64,000 bases of DNA from Mycobacterium lacus (GCF_010731535.1 NZ_AP022581.1:992001-1056000), one strand, 5' to 3'; shown: positions 22,270 through 39,714, counted from the first letter of the stretch. The notes: a model not told the origin generated them from the letters alone. Numbers and translations: made by a program.

Positions 22270-22324
22270 AACGTGCACTCACGGCGAAAATTCAGGCGCT
22301 CATTTTTCGTCGTGCGTGCACGTT
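22270..22324. terminator. Imperfect palindrome between tsaC and wecA
   Basis: Arms AACGTGCAC...GTGCACGTT enclose further pairing CACGGCGAAAA with TTTTTCGTCGTG, about 22 bases per arm with a few mismatches. The hairpin has no long T run. It lies between co-directional genes and is probably a transcription terminator of the repeated mycobacterial type. Confidence 0.6.
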
Positions 22325-22361
22325 CGGCGCGGGTAGCGAGCGCGCGTGTCGGCGTCTCAGG

Positions 22362-23573
22362 TTGGTGCAGTACGGTCTCGAGGTGGCTAGCGACGTGACC
22401 AGCCTTGCCGGTGGTTTGCTCGCCCTGTCTTATCGCAGCGCCGGTGTCCCGCTGCGCGAACTCGCGCTCGTCGGGCTGACCGCGGCGATCGTCACCTACT
22501 TCGCGACCGGGCCGGTGCGCGTGCTGGCCAACCGATTGGGGGCGGTCGCCTATCCGCGGGAACGGGATGTGCACGTGACACCAACCCCGCGGATGGGCGG
22601 GCTGGCGATGTTTCTCGGGGTTGTCGCCGCGGTGTTTCTCGCCTCGCAGCTTCCGGCCCTCACCCGCGGCTTCGTCTATTCCACCGGCATGCCCGCGGTA
22701 TTGGTGGCGGGGGCGGTGATCATGGGCATCGGTCTGATCGACGACCGTTGGGGGCTGGATGCGCTGACGAAGTTCGCCGGTCAGATCACCGCGGCCAGCG
22801 TGCTGGTCACCATGGGTGTCGCCTGGAGCGTCCTGTACATCCCGATCGGTGGGGTCGGCACCATCGTGTTGGATCAGGCCTCTTCTATCCTGCTCACCCT
22901 GGCGCTGACCGTGTCGATCGTCAACGCGATGAACTTCGTCGACGGCCTCGACGGACTGGCCGCCGGGCTGGGCCTCATCACGGCGCTGGCGATCTGCATG
23001 TTCTCCGTTGGGCTGCTTCGCGACCATGGTGGCGACGTGCTGTTCTATCCGCCGGCCGTGATCTCGGTGGTGCTAGCAGGAGCGTGTCTGGGCTTCCTGC
23101 CGCACAACTTTCACCGGGCCAAGATCTTCATGGGCGATTCCGGGTCGATGCTGATCGGTTTGATGCTGGCCGCCGCCTCCACGACCGCGGCCGGTCCCAT
23201 TTCGCAAAACGCCTACGGCGCCCGCGACGTGTTTGTTCTGCTGTCACCGTTCTTGCTGGTGGTGGCGGTCATGTTCGTGCCGATGCTCGATCTGCTGCTG
23301 GCGATCGTGCGTCGTACCCGCGCGGGCCGTAGCGCCTTCAGCCCCGACAAGATGCACCTGCACCACCGGCTGCTGCAGATTGGTCATTCGCATCGGCGCG
23401 TGGTGCTGCTGATCTACCTATGGGTGGGCATCGTGGCGTTTGGCGCCGCGAGCACGATCTTCTTCAACCCGCGCCATACCGCGGCGGTAATGCTGGGCGC
23501 GATTGTGGTCGCGAGCGTGGCGACGGTGATCCCACTCCTGCGCCGGCGTGACGACCTCTACGACGACGAGTAG
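22362..23573 (+). CDS. wecA: Polyprenyl-phosphate GlcNAc-1-phosphate transferase
   Basis: A membrane enzyme (403 aa; also called rfe, Rv1302) that moves GlcNAc-1-P from UDP-GlcNAc to decaprenyl phosphate, the first step of the linker joining arabinogalactan to peptidoglycan. There are about 11 membrane segments. Family motifs are RMGGLAMFLG, GLIDDRWGLDALTKF (Asp pair for Mg), VNAMNFVDGLDGLAAGLGL (catalytic Asp), KIFMGDSGSMLIG and the HLHHRLLQIGHSHRR loop. GTG 22362 is the first in-frame start. The known N terminus VSAQQV can be seen in another frame just upstream, hinting at a small N-terminal indel. Confidence 0.95.
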   Translation: MVQYGLEVASDVTSLAGGLLALSYRSAGVPLRELALVGLTAAIVTYFATGPVRVLANRLGAVAYPRERDVHVTPTPRMGGLAMFLGVVAAVFLASQLPALTRGFVYSTGMPAVLVAGAVIMGIGLIDDRWGLDALTKFAGQITAASVLVTMGVAWSVLYIPIGGVGTIVLDQASSILLTLALTVSIVNAMNFVDGLDGLAAGLGLITALAICMFSVGLLRDHGGDVLFYPPAVISVVLAGACLGFLPHNFHRAKIFMGDSGSMLIGLMLAAASTTAAGPISQNAYGARDVFVLLSPFLLVVAVMFVPMLDLLLAIVRRTRAGRSAFSPDKMHLHHRLLQIGHSHRRVVLLIYLWVGIVAFGAASTIFFNPRHTAAVMLGAIVVASVATVIPLLRRRDDLYDDE

Positions 23574-23777
23574 TAGTCGTGTCCGTCATATGGTACGGTG
23601 CAGCTAGAAGCCCGAAATGAAACCTCGCGGGTTGCCGGCCACCCGGCGCACGGGACGCATACCTGGTCGCGCCGGTTCACGACCGACATAGGGAGCTACC
23701 CCTTGGGTGATTGCGGCGCAACCGTTGCGATACGCTCGGCGGGCCACGCCCCATCTACCCGGGATTGAGGTGCTGCA
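23574..23777 (+). promoter_or_regulatory. Leader region of the ATP synthase operon
   Basis: A 204-base gap before atpI with no gene. It is the only long gap ahead of the nine atp genes and so is the likely site of the main atp promoter. TATGGT at 23588-23593 fits the TANNNT rule, but no confident -35 was found. Confidence 0.35.
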
Positions 23778-24263
23778 GTGACGACACCAGCGCAGGACGC
23801 GCCGTTGGTGTTTCCCTCTGTTGCTTTCCGCCCGGTTCGCCTGTTCGTCATCAGCGTTGTGCTGACCGCGGTGGCAACGCTCGGGGCCGGATTGATCGGT
23901 CACCTGATGCTCGGGGCGTTCTTTGGCATCGGGCTGCTGCTTGGTTTGCTCAACGCGCTCCTGGTTCGGCGATCAGTCGAGTCGATCACCGCCAAAGAGC
24001 ATCCGCTGAAAAGCGCGATGGCGCTCAACTCGGCGTCACGTCTGGCGATCATCACCATCCTTGGGTTGTTCATCGCTTACGTTTTCCGCCCATCCGGGCT
24101 GGGGGTGGTATTCGGCCTGGCGCTCTTCCAGGTGCTCTTGGTGGCCACGACGGCTCTGCCGGTCTGGCAGAAGCTGCGCAGCGGGGAGCCGGCATCTTCC
24201 TCCCAGGCCAGTCAGCCCGCGGGATCGGAAGGCACGCAAGGGAGGACCACCAGCGATGACTGA
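23778..24263 (+). CDS. atpI: ATP synthase assembly protein AtpI
   Basis: A small membrane protein (161 aa) with four predicted helices (for example [20 protein letters not shown] and [15 protein letters not shown]) and a charged C-terminal tail. AtpI proteins help assemble the c-ring. It corresponds to Rv1303, first gene of the atp operon, and its stop overlaps the start of atpB by 8 bases. GTG start. Assignment rests on position and topology because the family is poorly conserved. Confidence 0.85.
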   Translation: MTTPAQDAPLVFPSVAFRPVRLFVISVVLTAVATLGAGLIGHLMLGAFFGIGLLLGLLNALLVRRSVESITAKEHPLKSAMALNSASRLAIITILGLFIAYVFRPSGLGVVFGLALFQVLLVATTALPVWQKLRSGEPASSSQASQPAGSEGTQGRTTSDD

Positions 24264-25008
24264 GACGATCCTGGCCGCCCAAATCGAGGTTGGCGAGCAC
24301 CACACGGCCAGCTGGCTCGGTATGACCGTCAACACCGACACCGTGCTGTCGACCGCGATCGCCGCGGTGATCGTGATCGCGCTGGCTTTCTTTTTGCGTG
24401 CCAAGATCACGTCGACGGACGTGCCCGGTGGCGTTCAGTTGTTCTGGGAGGCGATCACCATACAGATGCGCGGTCAGATCGAGAGCGCCATCGGGATGCG
24501 GATCGCTCCGTTCGTGCTGCCGTTGGCGGTCACCATCTTCGTGTTCATCCTGATCTCCAATTGGCTGGCGGTGCTTCCTCTGCAATACACCGAGCCAGAT
24601 GGGCACACCACCGAGCTGCTCTCGTCGGCGGCGGCGGACATCAATTACGTGTTGGCGCTGGCGCTTTTCGTGTTCGTCTGCTACCACGTGGCGGGGATCT
24701 GGCGCCGCGGCATCGTGGGTCACCCGCTCGCGGTGCTCAAAGGTCACGTGGCGTTCCTGGCGCCGATCAACCTGGTCGAAGAAATCGCCAAGCCGATCTC
24801 GTTGTCGCTCCGACTTTTCGGCAACATTTTCGCCGGCGGCATCCTGGTGGCCCTGATCGCACTCTTTCCGCCGTACATCATGTGGGCGCCCAACGCGATC
24901 TGGAAATCGTTCGATCTGTTCGTTGGCGCCATCCAGGCGTTCATCTTTTCGATTCTGACCATCTTGTATTTCAGCCAGGCCATGGAAGTCGAGGAACACC
25001 ATGACTAA
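24256..25008 (+). CDS. atpB: ATP synthase F0 subunit a
   Basis: The proton-channel stator subunit (250 aa) facing the c-ring. The conserved Arg that contacts the c-ring carboxylate is in [16 protein letters not shown], preceded by LVEEIAKP. Five to six membrane segments are visible. ATG 24256 is chosen over earlier in-frame codons, which lie inside atpI; the true N terminus reads [20 protein letters not shown]. Followed after 86 bases by atpE. Confidence 0.97.
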   Translation: MTETILAAQIEVGEHHTASWLGMTVNTDTVLSTAIAAVIVIALAFFLRAKITSTDVPGGVQLFWEAITIQMRGQIESAIGMRIAPFVLPLAVTIFVFILISNWLAVLPLQYTEPDGHTTELLSSAAADINYVLALALFVFVCYHVAGIWRRGIVGHPLAVLKGHVAFLAPINLVEEIAKPISLSLRLFGNIFAGGILVALIALFPPYIMWAPNAIWKSFDLFVGAIQAFIFSILTILYFSQAMEVEEHHD

Positions 25009-25073
25009 GGCGCCCAGGGAAATGGCCCGGCCCGCGCACTACGACTAGAGCCTGGTAGACCGCTACCAGATAG

Positions 25074-25340
<267 letters not shown>

Positions 25341-25360
25341 TTCGGGTGTGATGGGTTGCA

Positions 25361-25873
25361 ATGGGTGACGTGAGCTCTTTGGTTCTGGCCGCAAGCCAAG
25401 CCGCCGAGGAAGGAAAGACCAGTAACTTCCTCATTCCTAACGGCACCTTTTTCTTCGTACTGGCGATCTTCCTGGTCGTGCTCGGTGTGATCGGCACTTT
25501 CGTCGTGCCGCCGATTCTGCGGGTATTGCGTGAACGCGATGCCATGGTCGCCAAGACGCACGCGGACAACAAGAAGTCGGCCGAGCAGTTCGCTGCCGCC
25601 CAGGCCGACTACGAGGAAGCCATGACGGAAGCCCGTGTCCAGGCGTCGTCGTTGCGCGACAATGCCCGGGCAGAGGGGCGCAAGGTGATCGAAGACGCCC
25701 GACTCAGCGCCGAGCAGCAGGTGGCGTCGACGGTGCTAGGCGCCAACGACCAATTGAAGCGGGAGCGCGACGCGGTGGAACTGGATTTGCGCGCCAACGT
25801 GGCGAGCATGTCGGCAACCCTGGCCAGCCGAATCCTCGGCGTTGACGTCACCGCCTCGGCCGCGACGAGGTAA
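25361..25873 (+). CDS. atpF: ATP synthase F0 subunit b
   Basis: Peripheral-stalk subunit (170 aa): one N-terminal membrane helix ([20 protein letters not shown]) followed by a long charged coiled-coil helix ([20 protein letters not shown] and on) that ties F0 to F1. It is paired with the fused b-delta protein encoded next, a mycobacterial arrangement giving two unlike b helices. The gene for the partner starts 6 bases after the stop. Confidence 0.97.
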   Translation: MGDVSSLVLAASQAAEEGKTSNFLIPNGTFFFVLAIFLVVLGVIGTFVVPPILRVLRERDAMVAKTHADNKKSAEQFAAAQADYEEAMTEARVQASSLRDNARAEGRKVIEDARLSAEQQVASTVLGANDQLKRERDAVELDLRANVASMSATLASRILGVDVTASAATR

Positions 25874-25879
25874 CTATCC

Positions 25880-27220
25880 ATGTCGACTTTCATCGGACAG
25901 CTGATCGGGTTCGCGGCCATCGTGTATCTGGTGTGGCGTTATGTGGTGCCACCCGTGCGTCGGCTGATGGCCGCTCGGCAAGATGCTGTGCGCCAGCAGT
26001 TGACGGAATCGGCCGAAGCCGCCGAGCGGCTGGCTGAGTCGACCCAGGCCCACAGCAAGGCCGTGGAGGCCGCCAGGGCGGAGGCGAAGCGGGTCGTCGA
26101 AGAGGCCAAGGTAGACGCCGAACGCATCGCGGAACAGTTACAAGCCCAGGCGGAGGTCGAGGCGGAACGCATCAAGATACAGGGTGCACGACAGGTCGAG
26201 CTGCTGCGTGCTCAGCTCGCTCGTCAACTTCGGTTGGAGCTCGGCCACGAATCCGTGCGCCAGGCAGAGGAATTGGTGCGCACCTACGTAGCCGACCCGG
26301 CTCAGCAGTCGGCCACGGTCGACCGCTTCCTGGACGAGCTCGATGCCATGGCGCCGTCCGCGGCAGACGTTCAGTATCCCGTGTTGGCGAAGATGCGCTC
26401 AGCCAGTCGGCGGGCCCTGGTCGACCTGGTGGAGCGGTTTGGCCGGATAACACGGGATCTCGATAATCAAGGGCTTTCCACGCTCGCCGACGAACTGGTC
26501 TCGGTGGCCAAACTGCTGGATCGCGAAATCGTGGTGACTCGGTATCTGACCGTGCCCGCCGAAGACGCGGCGCCCAGGGTCCGGCTGCTCGAGCGGCTAG
26601 TCTCGGGCAAGGTCGGCGCCCCGGCCCTCGACGTGCTGCGGGCAGCGGTCTCGGAGCGCTGGTCGACCAACTCCGATCTGGTCGATGCCATCGAGCACCT
26701 CGCGCGACAGGCCTTGCTGGAGCGCGCCGAACGCGAGGGGCAGGTCGACGAGGTGGAAGACCAGTTGTTCCGATTCTCTCGCATCCTCGATGCCCAGCCG
26801 CGGCTTGCCATCCTGCTGGGCGACTACGCGGTTCCGACCGAAGGCCGTATCCGGTTGTTGCGCAACGTGCTCGAGAGCGCCAGCGGTGGTGTCAACCCGA
26901 TTACGGTTGCGCTGCTGTCGCAGACCGTCGAGCTGTTGCGAGGTCATCCGGCCGAGGAGGCGGTGCTGTTGTTGGCCGAGGTAGCGGTGGCTCGCCGCGG
27001 CGAAATCGTCGCGCAAGTGAGCGCGGCCGCCGAGCTCAGCGATGCCCAGCGCGCCCGTCTCGGCGACGTGCTGAGTCGCATTTACTGTCATCCGGTGACG
27101 CTGCAGATGAATATTGACGCCGGGTTGCTGGGTGGGCTCTCAATTGCGGTGGGCGACGAGGTGATCGACGGCTCCCTCTCGTCTCGTTTGGCCGCTGCCA
27201 AGGCGCAACTGCCCGAGTGA
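25880..27220 (+). CDS. atpFH: ATP synthase fused b'-delta subunit
   Basis: A 446-residue fusion. Residues 1-165 form a b-like subunit: membrane helix [20 protein letters not shown] then coiled coil ([20 protein letters not shown]). The rest is the delta subunit (from about residue 175), ending [20 protein letters not shown], which caps the F1 head. This fusion is characteristic of mycobacteria (Rv1307, usually called atpH). It lies between atpF and atpA. Confidence 0.97.
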   Translation: MSTFIGQLIGFAAIVYLVWRYVVPPVRRLMAARQDAVRQQLTESAEAAERLAESTQAHSKAVEAARAEAKRVVEEAKVDAERIAEQLQAQAEVEAERIKIQGARQVELLRAQLARQLRLELGHESVRQAEELVRTYVADPAQQSATVDRFLDELDAMAPSAADVQYPVLAKMRSASRRALVDLVERFGRITRDLDNQGLSTLADELVSVAKLLDREIVVTRYLTVPAEDAAPRVRLLERLVSGKVGAPALDVLRAAVSERWSTNSDLVDAIEHLARQALLERAEREGQVDEVEDQLFRFSRILDAQPRLAILLGDYAVPTEGRIRLLRNVLESASGGVNPITVALLSQTVELLRGHPAEEAVLLLAEVAVARRGEIVAQVSAAAELSDAQRARLGDVLSRIYCHPVTLQMNIDAGLLGGLSIAVGDEVIDGSLSSRLAAAKAQLPE

Positions 27221-27282
27221 AACACGAACGAGTCAGCACAAACCACGCCAAAGACGGATAATCAAGAGGAAGACGAAAAGCC

Positions 27283-28935
27283 ATGGCCGAGTTGACAATC
27301 TCCGCTGATGACATTCAAAGCGCGATCGAGGAATACGTAAGCTCGTTCACCGCCGAAACCTCCCGCGAGGAGGTCGGTACGGTCGTCGATGCCGGGGACG
27401 GCATCGCGCACGTCGAGGGCTTGCCGTCGGTGATGACCCAGGAGTTGCTCGAGTTCCCGGGCGGAGTCCTCGGCGTCGCCCTCAACCTCGACGAGCACAG
27501 CGTCGGCGCGGTGATTCTCGGTGACTTCGAGAACATCGAAGAGGGCCAGCAGGTCAAGCGGACCGGAGAAGTCCTGTCGGTTCCCGTTGGCGACGGGTTC
27601 CTCGGGCGCGTGGTCAATCCGCTCGGCCAGCCGATCGACGGGCGCGGGGACATCGAGTCCGACACGCGCCGCGCCTTGGAGCTCCAGGCGCCGTCGGTGG
27701 TGCAGCGCCAAGGTGTGAAGGAGCCGTTGCAGACCGGGATCAAGGCCATCGACGCGATGACCCCGATCGGCCGCGGCCAGCGTCAGCTGATCATCGGCGA
27801 CCGCAAGACCGGCAAGACCGCCGTTTGCGTTGACACCATCCTTAACCAGCGGCAGAACTGGGAGAGTAATGATCCCAAGTTGCAGGTGCGCTGCGTGTAC
27901 GTGGCCATCGGGCAGAAGGGGACCACGATCGCAGCCGTTCGCCGCGCGCTGGAAGAGGGCGGCGCCATGGACTACACCACCATCGTCGCGGCCCCGGCCT
28001 CGGATTCCGCCGGTTTCAAATGGCTTGCGCCGTATACCGGTTCGGCGATCGCCCAGCACTGGATGTACGACGGCAAGCACGTGCTGATCGTTTTCGACGA
28101 CCTGACCAAGCAGGCCGAGGCCTACCGTGCGATCTCGCTGCTGCTGCGCCGTCCGCCCGGCCGCGAGGCCTACCCCGGCGACGTGTTCTATCTGCACTCG
28201 CGGCTCTTGGAGCGTTGCGCCAAACTGTCCGACGAACTCGGTGGCGGCTCACTGACCGGTCTGCCAATCATCGAGACCAAGGCAAACGACATCTCGGCCT
28301 ACATCCCGACCAACGTCATCTCGATTACCGACGGACAGTGCTTCCTGGAGACCGACCTGTTCAACCAGGGTGTGCGGCCGGCCATCAACGTCGGTGTCTC
28401 AGTGTCCCGGGTCGGCGGCGCGGCGCAGATCAAGGCCATGAAGGAGGTGGCCGGCTCCTTGCGCCTGGATCTGTCGCAGTACCGCGAGCTCGAAGCCTTC
28501 GCCGCCTTTGCCTCCGACTTGGACGCCACGTCGAAAGCGCAGTTGGAACGTGGCGCGCGGTTGGTGGAGCTGCTCAAGCAGCCGCAATACCAGCCGATGC
28601 CCGTCGAGGAGCAAGTGGTCTCGATCTTCCTGGGCACCGGTGGTCACCTGGACTCGGTGCCCGTCGAGGACGTCAGACGGTTCGAAACCGAACTGCTGGA
28701 CCACATCCGGGCATCCGAGGAGAAAATCCTGGCGGAGATCCGCGGTAGCCAGAAACTCACCGACGAAACCGCCGACTCGCTCACCGAGATCATCAAGCAC
28801 TTCAAGAAGGGCTTCGCAGCCAGTGGCGGCGCCTCGGTGGTGCCCGACGAACACGTCGAGGCCCTCGACGAGGAAAAGCTGGGCAAGGAAGCCGTGGAAG
28901 TCCACAAGCCCGCGCCGGAGAAGAAGAAGAAATAG
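27283..28935 (+). CDS. atpA: ATP synthase F1 subunit alpha
   Basis: Regulatory nucleotide-binding subunit (550 aa). Walker A is [18 protein letters not shown]; the catalytic-site Arg finger is in the conserved [17 protein letters not shown]. The C terminus runs about 35 residues past the usual end and closes with [17 protein letters not shown] then a Lys-rich tail. This extension is specific to mycobacteria and has been reported to restrain ATP hydrolysis. Overlaps nothing; 62-base gap after atpFH with AAGAGGAAGACG before ATG. Confidence 0.98.
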   Translation: MAELTISADDIQSAIEEYVSSFTAETSREEVGTVVDAGDGIAHVEGLPSVMTQELLEFPGGVLGVALNLDEHSVGAVILGDFENIEEGQQVKRTGEVLSVPVGDGFLGRVVNPLGQPIDGRGDIESDTRRALELQAPSVVQRQGVKEPLQTGIKAIDAMTPIGRGQRQLIIGDRKTGKTAVCVDTILNQRQNWESNDPKLQVRCVYVAIGQKGTTIAAVRRALEEGGAMDYTTIVAAPASDSAGFKWLAPYTGSAIAQHWMYDGKHVLIVFDDLTKQAEAYRAISLLLRRPPGREAYPGDVFYLHSRLLERCAKLSDELGGGSLTGLPIIETKANDISAYIPTNVISITDGQCFLETDLFNQGVRPAINVGVSVSRVGGAAQIKAMKEVAGSLRLDLSQYRELEAFAAFASDLDATSKAQLERGARLVELLKQPQYQPMPVEEQVVSIFLGTGGHLDSVPVEDVRRFETELLDHIRASEEKILAEIRGSQKLTDETADSLTEIIKHFKKGFAASGGASVVPDEHVEALDEEKLGKEAVEVHKPAPEKKKK

Positions 28936-28941
28936 CACACA

Positions 28942-31343
<2,402 letters not shown>

Positions 31344-31388
31344 CCCAGGGATATCCGGCTTGAAAGGGGCACTGAAAGGTGGTGCGGC

Positions 31389-31754
31389 ATGGCTGAATTG
31401 AACGTTGAGATCGTCGCCGTCGACCGAAAGATATGGTCGGGCCGGGGAACCTTCCTCTTCACCCGGACCACCGTTGGTGAGATCGGTATTTTGCCCCGCC
31501 ATATCCCGTTGGTAGCGCAATTGGTCGACGACGCCATGGTGCGGGTGGAGCGGGAAGGCCAAGCCGATCTGCGGATTGCGGTGGACGGTGGCTTTTTGTC
31601 GGTGACCGAGGAAGGGGTCAGCATTCTCGCCGAGTCCGCCGAGTTCGAGTCGGAGATCGACGAGGGCGTCGCCAAACAGGATTCAGAATCTGACGATCCG
31701 AAGATTGCCGCCAGAGGCCGCGCTAGATTGCGCGCCATCGGCGCGATCGACTAA
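31389..31754 (+). CDS. atpC: ATP synthase F1 subunit epsilon
   Basis: 121-residue rotor subunit with the N-terminal beta-barrel ([20 protein letters not shown] to [20 protein letters not shown]) and a short C-terminal helical tail, shorter than in E. coli as usual in mycobacteria. GAAAGGTGGTGCGGC provides the ribosome site. Last atp gene; the next gene starts 6 bases later and is probably co-transcribed. Confidence 0.96.
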   Translation: MAELNVEIVAVDRKIWSGRGTFLFTRTTVGEIGILPRHIPLVAQLVDDAMVRVEREGQADLRIAVDGGFLSVTEEGVSILAESAEFESEIDEGVAKQDSESDDPKIAARGRARLRAIGAID

Positions 31755-31760
31755 CGGCCG

Positions 31761-32204
31761 ATGAGCGCGCCCATGATCGGCATGGTCGCGCTCGTCGTTG
31801 TCCTGGGGGCCGCGGTCCTCGCCCTGAGCTATCGGTTGTGGAAGCTGCGCCAGGGCGGAACCGCAGGGATCATGCGGGATATCCCCGCGATCGGGGGGCA
31901 TGGCTGGCGGCACGGTGTTATCCGTTATCGCGGTGGTGAAGCCGCGTTTTATAGGCTGTCCAGCCTGCGCCTATGGCCGGATCGTCGGCTCAGCAGACGC
32001 GGTGTGGAGATCGTCGCCCGGCGGGGGCCTCGCGGTGACGAATTCGACATCATGACCGACGAGATCGTCGTCCTGGAACTGCGTGACGCCACCCAAGACC
32101 GTAGGCAGGGTTACGAACTCGCCCTCGATCACAGCGCGTTGACCGCGTTCCTGTCCTGGTTGGAGTCCCGTCCCTCACCGCGCGCCCGCCGCCGCAGTGT
32201 CTGA
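31761..32204 (+). CDS. DUF2550 membrane-anchored protein
   Basis: Small protein (147 aa) with one N-terminal membrane helix (MIGMVALVVVLGAAVLALSY) followed by a cytoplasmic basic domain (WRHGVIRYRGGEAAFYRLSS). It is the counterpart of Rv1312, conserved after atpC across mycobacteria. Function unknown. The 6-base spacing to atpC suggests it is read from the atp transcript, which ends at the hairpin 32269-32303. H37Rv has IS1557 beyond this point; it is absent here. Confidence 0.88.
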   Translation: MSAPMIGMVALVVVLGAAVLALSYRLWKLRQGGTAGIMRDIPAIGGHGWRHGVIRYRGGEAAFYRLSSLRLWPDRRLSRRGVEIVARRGPRGDEFDIMTDEIVVLELRDATQDRRQGYELALDHSALTAFLSWLESRPSPRARRRSV

Positions 32205-32230
32205 CGCGCACACTGGCGAGCTGGTGGCAC

Positions 32231-32264
32231 TCCCCCAGAGGGGGCCCCACACGCTTGCGGGGGA
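32231..32264. repeat. GC-rich palindromic element
   Basis: TCCCCC (32231) and GGGGGA (32259) flank an internal AGGGGGCCCC block, giving a compact hairpin just before the atp terminator. It resembles short GC-rich intergenic palindromes that recur in slow-growing mycobacteria; a similar block occurs at 61711. Confidence 0.4.
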
Positions 32265-32268
32265 ACAT

Positions 32269-32303
32269 GAAAGCCCCAAAAGCGGCAGTTTTCAGGGGCT
32301 TTC
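32269..32303. terminator. Hairpin terminator after the atp operon
   Basis: Perfect 9-bp arms GAAAGCCCC and GGGGCTTTC with an inner CAAAA/TTTTC pairing. It sits between converging genes (DUF2550 and pduO) and can serve both. No long T tract, as usual in mycobacteria. Confidence 0.75.
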
Positions 32304-32329
32304 GCGTTCTCCGCACGCGGGAGATGCGC

Positions 32330-32911
32330 CTAGCTCGCCGTGCTATCGCCGCCTGGCCGCCACAGCACGTCATCGCCCGCGTTGGCCACGCGCGACAGGA
32401 TGAACAGCAGATCCGACAGCCGGTTTAGATATTTCGCCGGGAGCACGCTGACGCCTTCGGGATGCGTGTCGACCGCGGCCCAGGCCGACCGCTCGGCGCG
32501 GCGTACCACGGTGCGGGCCACGTGCAGTAGCGCCGACAACGACGAACCACCAGGCAGCACAAAGGAGTTGAGGGCAGGCAAGGATTCGTTATAGGTGTCG
32601 CACCACCCCTCGAGCCGGTCGATGTAGGCCTGGGTGATTCGCAGCGGAGGATGTTTGGGATTTGCCACGATTGGGGTCGACAGATCGGCACCCGCGTCGA
32701 AAAGGTCGTTCTGGATTTGCCGCAGTATGCTTCTGATGCGCTGGTCGGGCTCACCCAGTGCGATTGCCACGCCGATCGCCGAATTGGCCTCGTCGCAGTC
32801 CGCGTAGGCCGCGAGGCGGGGGTCGGTTTTCGGGACCCGTGAGAAATCGCTCAACCCGGTCGTCCCGTCGTCGCCGGTTCGAGTATAGATGCGGGTCAGG
32901 TGTATCGCCAT
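32330..32911 (-). CDS. PduO-type cob(I)alamin adenosyltransferase
   Basis: Transfers the 5'-deoxyadenosyl group of ATP to cob(I)alamin, making adenosylcobalamin for enzymes such as methylmalonyl-CoA mutase; 193 aa. The ATP-binding N terminus TRIYTRTGDDGTTGLSDFSR is followed by DECNxxIG-like AYADCDEANSAIGVAIALGE and the C-terminal VVRRAERSAWA and YLNRLSDLLFILSR motifs. ATG 32911 is chosen because a TACGGT box lies 6 bases upstream; the longer frame runs through murA. Fits with methylmalonyl-CoA epimerase at 46183. Counterpart of Rv1314c. Confidence 0.95.
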   Translation of the reverse strand: MAIHLTRIYTRTGDDGTTGLSDFSRVPKTDPRLAAYADCDEANSAIGVAIALGEPDQRIRSILRQIQNDLFDAGADLSTPIVANPKHPPLRITQAYIDRLEGWCDTYNESLPALNSFVLPGGSSLSALLHVARTVVRRAERSAWAAVDTHPEGVSVLPAKYLNRLSDLLFILSRVANAGDDVLWRPGGDSTAS

Positions 32912-32917
32912 GAACAA

Positions 32918-32923
32918 ACCGTA
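32918..32923 (-). promoter_or_regulatory. Candidate -10 box (TACGGT) for the adenosyltransferase gene
   Basis: On the minus strand TACGGT is followed by six bases and then the ATG, the spacing expected for a leaderless transcript. Confidence 0.5.
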
Positions 32924-32945
32924 CCGGGCGGACCACGTTGGCCGA

Positions 32946-32974
32946 CTGACAAGCGGATAGGCCTTCACTACACT
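32946..32974 (+). promoter_or_regulatory. Candidate murA promoter
   Basis: CTGACA at 32946-32951, a 17-base spacer and TACACT at 32969-32974 form a good SigA-type promoter. Transcription would start at about 32981-32982, on or next to the murA GTG, so the mRNA is probably leaderless. Confidence 0.6.
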
Positions 32975-32981
32975 AACGCGG

Positions 32982-34238
32982 GTGGCTGAGCGTTTCGTCG
33001 TAACCGGGGGCAACCGGTTGTCAGGCGAAGTCGCTGTTGGGGGTGCCAAGAACAGTGTGCTCAAGCTCATGGCGGCGACACTGCTGGCCGAAGGCACCAG
33101 CACGATTACCAACTGTCCCGACATCCTCGATGTGCCGTTGATGGCAGAGGTGTTGCGTGGCCTGGGCGCCACCGTCGAACTTGATGGCGACGTAGCTCGA
33201 ATCACCTCACCGGACGAGCCGAAGTACGATGCGGACTTCGCTGCGGTGCGGCAGTTCCGGGCCTCCGTCTGCGTGCTGGGACCACTGGTCGGCCGGTGCA
33301 AGCGGGCCAGGGTCGCGCTGCCGGGTGGCGACGCTATCGGATCCCGTCCGCTGGACATGCATCAGGCGGGCCTGCGGCAACTGGGTGCGCAATGCAATAT
33401 CGAGCACGGATGCGTGGTGGCCAACGCAGAAACATTGCGCGGTGCGGAGATTCAGTTGGAGTTCCCGTCGGTGGGAGCTACTGAGAACATCTTGATGGCC
33501 GCCGTTGTGGCTGAGGGTGTCACCACGATTCACAACGCGGCGCGCGAGCCTGACGTCGTCGATTTGTGCACGATGCTGAACCAGATGGGTGCACAGGTCG
33601 AAGGCGCGGGTTCGCCGACTATGACGATCACCGGTGTCCCACGGCTGTATCCGACCGAACACCGGGTGATCGGGGACCGAATCGTCGCCGCCACGTGGGG
33701 TATTGCCGCTGCCATGAGCCGTGGCGACATAACGGTGACCGGCGCCGATCCGGCGCACCTCCAGGTGGTACTGCACAAGTTGCACGATGCGGGTGCCACC
33801 GTCACCCAGACCGACGACAGCTTCCGGGTGGCCCAGTACGAGCGGCCCAAGGCCGTCAACGTCGCGACACTGCCGTTCCCCGGGTTTCCGACCGATCTGC
33901 AGCCAATGGCTATCGCCTTGGCGTCGATTGCCGACGGCACGTCGATGATCACCGAGAACGTGTTCGAGGCGCGGTTCCGGTTCGTCGAAGAGATGATCCG
34001 GCTCGGCGCCGATGCCCGCACCGATGGGCACCACGCCGTCGTGCGGGGCCTGCCGCAGCTCTCGAGCGCGCCGGTGTGGTGTTCGGACATCCGGGCCGGG
34101 GCCGGCTTGGTGCTGGCAGGGCTGGTTGCCGACGGCGATACGGAAGTCCACGACGTCTTCCACATCGATCGCGGATACCCGTTGTTCGTGGAGAACCTGG
34201 TGAGTCTCGGAGCCGAGATCGAGAGGGTATGCTCGTAG
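32982..34238 (+). CDS. murA: UDP-N-acetylglucosamine 1-carboxyvinyltransferase
   Basis: First committed step of peptidoglycan synthesis: adds enolpyruvate from PEP to UDP-GlcNAc (418 aa). N-terminal [20 protein letters not shown] is typical. The active-site loop reads [17 protein letters not shown], with Asp in place of the fosfomycin-reactive Cys, the known basis of natural fosfomycin resistance in mycobacteria. C-terminal [16 protein letters not shown] is conserved. GTG start follows the promoter directly. The rrn operon lies just downstream. Confidence 0.97.
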   Translation: MAERFVVTGGNRLSGEVAVGGAKNSVLKLMAATLLAEGTSTITNCPDILDVPLMAEVLRGLGATVELDGDVARITSPDEPKYDADFAAVRQFRASVCVLGPLVGRCKRARVALPGGDAIGSRPLDMHQAGLRQLGAQCNIEHGCVVANAETLRGAEIQLEFPSVGATENILMAAVVAEGVTTIHNAAREPDVVDLCTMLNQMGAQVEGAGSPTMTITGVPRLYPTEHRVIGDRIVAATWGIAAAMSRGDITVTGADPAHLQVVLHKLHDAGATVTQTDDSFRVAQYERPKAVNVATLPFPGFPTDLQPMAIALASIADGTSMITENVFEARFRFVEEMIRLGADARTDGHHAVVRGLPQLSSAPVWCSDIRAGAGLVLAGLVADGDTEVHDVFHIDRGYPLFVENLVSLGAEIERVCS

Positions 34239-34307
34239 AGCGGTCGCCGCATAGGACGAGTGAAACCGGTCCTTTAATCGGCCTTTGAGTCGGCATGGTA
34301 CCGGCCC

Positions 34308-34337
34308 TTGACTCCACTGCCCGATTTGTATTAAGCT
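34308..34337 (+). promoter_or_regulatory. rrn operon P1 promoter
   Basis: TTGACT at 34308-34313, an 18-base spacer and TAAGCT at 34332-34337. The surrounding sequence matches the known rrnA P1 of slow-growing mycobacteria. Further transcripts may start within murA or its promoter. Confidence 0.8.
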
Positions 34338-34343
34338 GGCAGG

Positions 34344-34529
34344 GTTGCCCCGAAGCGGGCAGAAACAAGCGAGCGTGTTGTTTGAGAACTCAATAGTGTG
34401 TTTGGTGATTCATATTTTTGTTGTTGTTTTTAGGCCATGCTCTTGATGCCCCGTGTCGGGGGTATGGCCGTTTGTTTTGTCAGGATATTTCTGATCGCCT
34501 TTGGCTTCCTTATTTAAGGGAGTGCTAGG
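34344..34529 (+). promoter_or_regulatory. rRNA leader with antitermination and processing elements
   Basis: The leader carries TGTTTGAGAACTCAATAGTG (about 34378), the conserved mycobacterial boxA-type antitermination region, then GTGTTTGGTG (boxC-like). GCCATGCTCTTGATGCCCC and the following GGGGGTATGGCC form the stem used to process the 16S 5' end. Confidence 0.65.
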
Positions 34530-39477
<4,948 letters not shown>

Positions 39478-39564
39478 CACAACATCGCAACCACAATCCG
39501 CTCACGCCGCACGCGTGGACACCACACCCCCCACCAGAACAACTAACAAGATAAAGTAATAGAG

Positions 39565-39680
39565 TTACGGCGGCCACAGCGACAGGGAAACGCCCGGTCC
39601 CATCCCGAACCCGGAAGCTAAGCCTGTCAGCGCCAATGATACTGCCCAATCCGGGTGGAAAAGTAGGACACCGCCGAACA
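39565..39680 (+). rRNA. rrf: 5S ribosomal RNA
   Basis: 116 bases beginning TTACGGCGGCCACAGCGACA and ending GGACACCGCCGAACA. Includes the CGAACCCGGAAGCTAAGCC core. Last gene of the rrn operon. Confidence 0.95.
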
Positions 39681-39685
39681 TACAC

Positions 39686-39714
39686 AAAAACGCCCCCGTC
39701 ACGGGGGTGTTTTT
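39686..39714 (+). terminator. Intrinsic terminator of the rrn operon
   Basis: AAAAACGCCCCCGTCACGGGGGTGTTTTT: a strong GC stem with a four-base loop flanked by A and T runs, a textbook factor-independent terminator, and it can also work for ogt, which converges on it. Confidence 0.93.

Noticed and set aside
22330..22362. Frameshift in wecA
   Set aside because: The remembered M. tuberculosis N terminus seems to appear one frame off just upstream, but GTG 22362 gives a full-length enzyme, so a break cannot be claimed.
32912..33358. Long N-terminal extension of the adenosyltransferase
   Set aside because: It would run through murA on the other strand; the family N terminus starts at ATG 32911.
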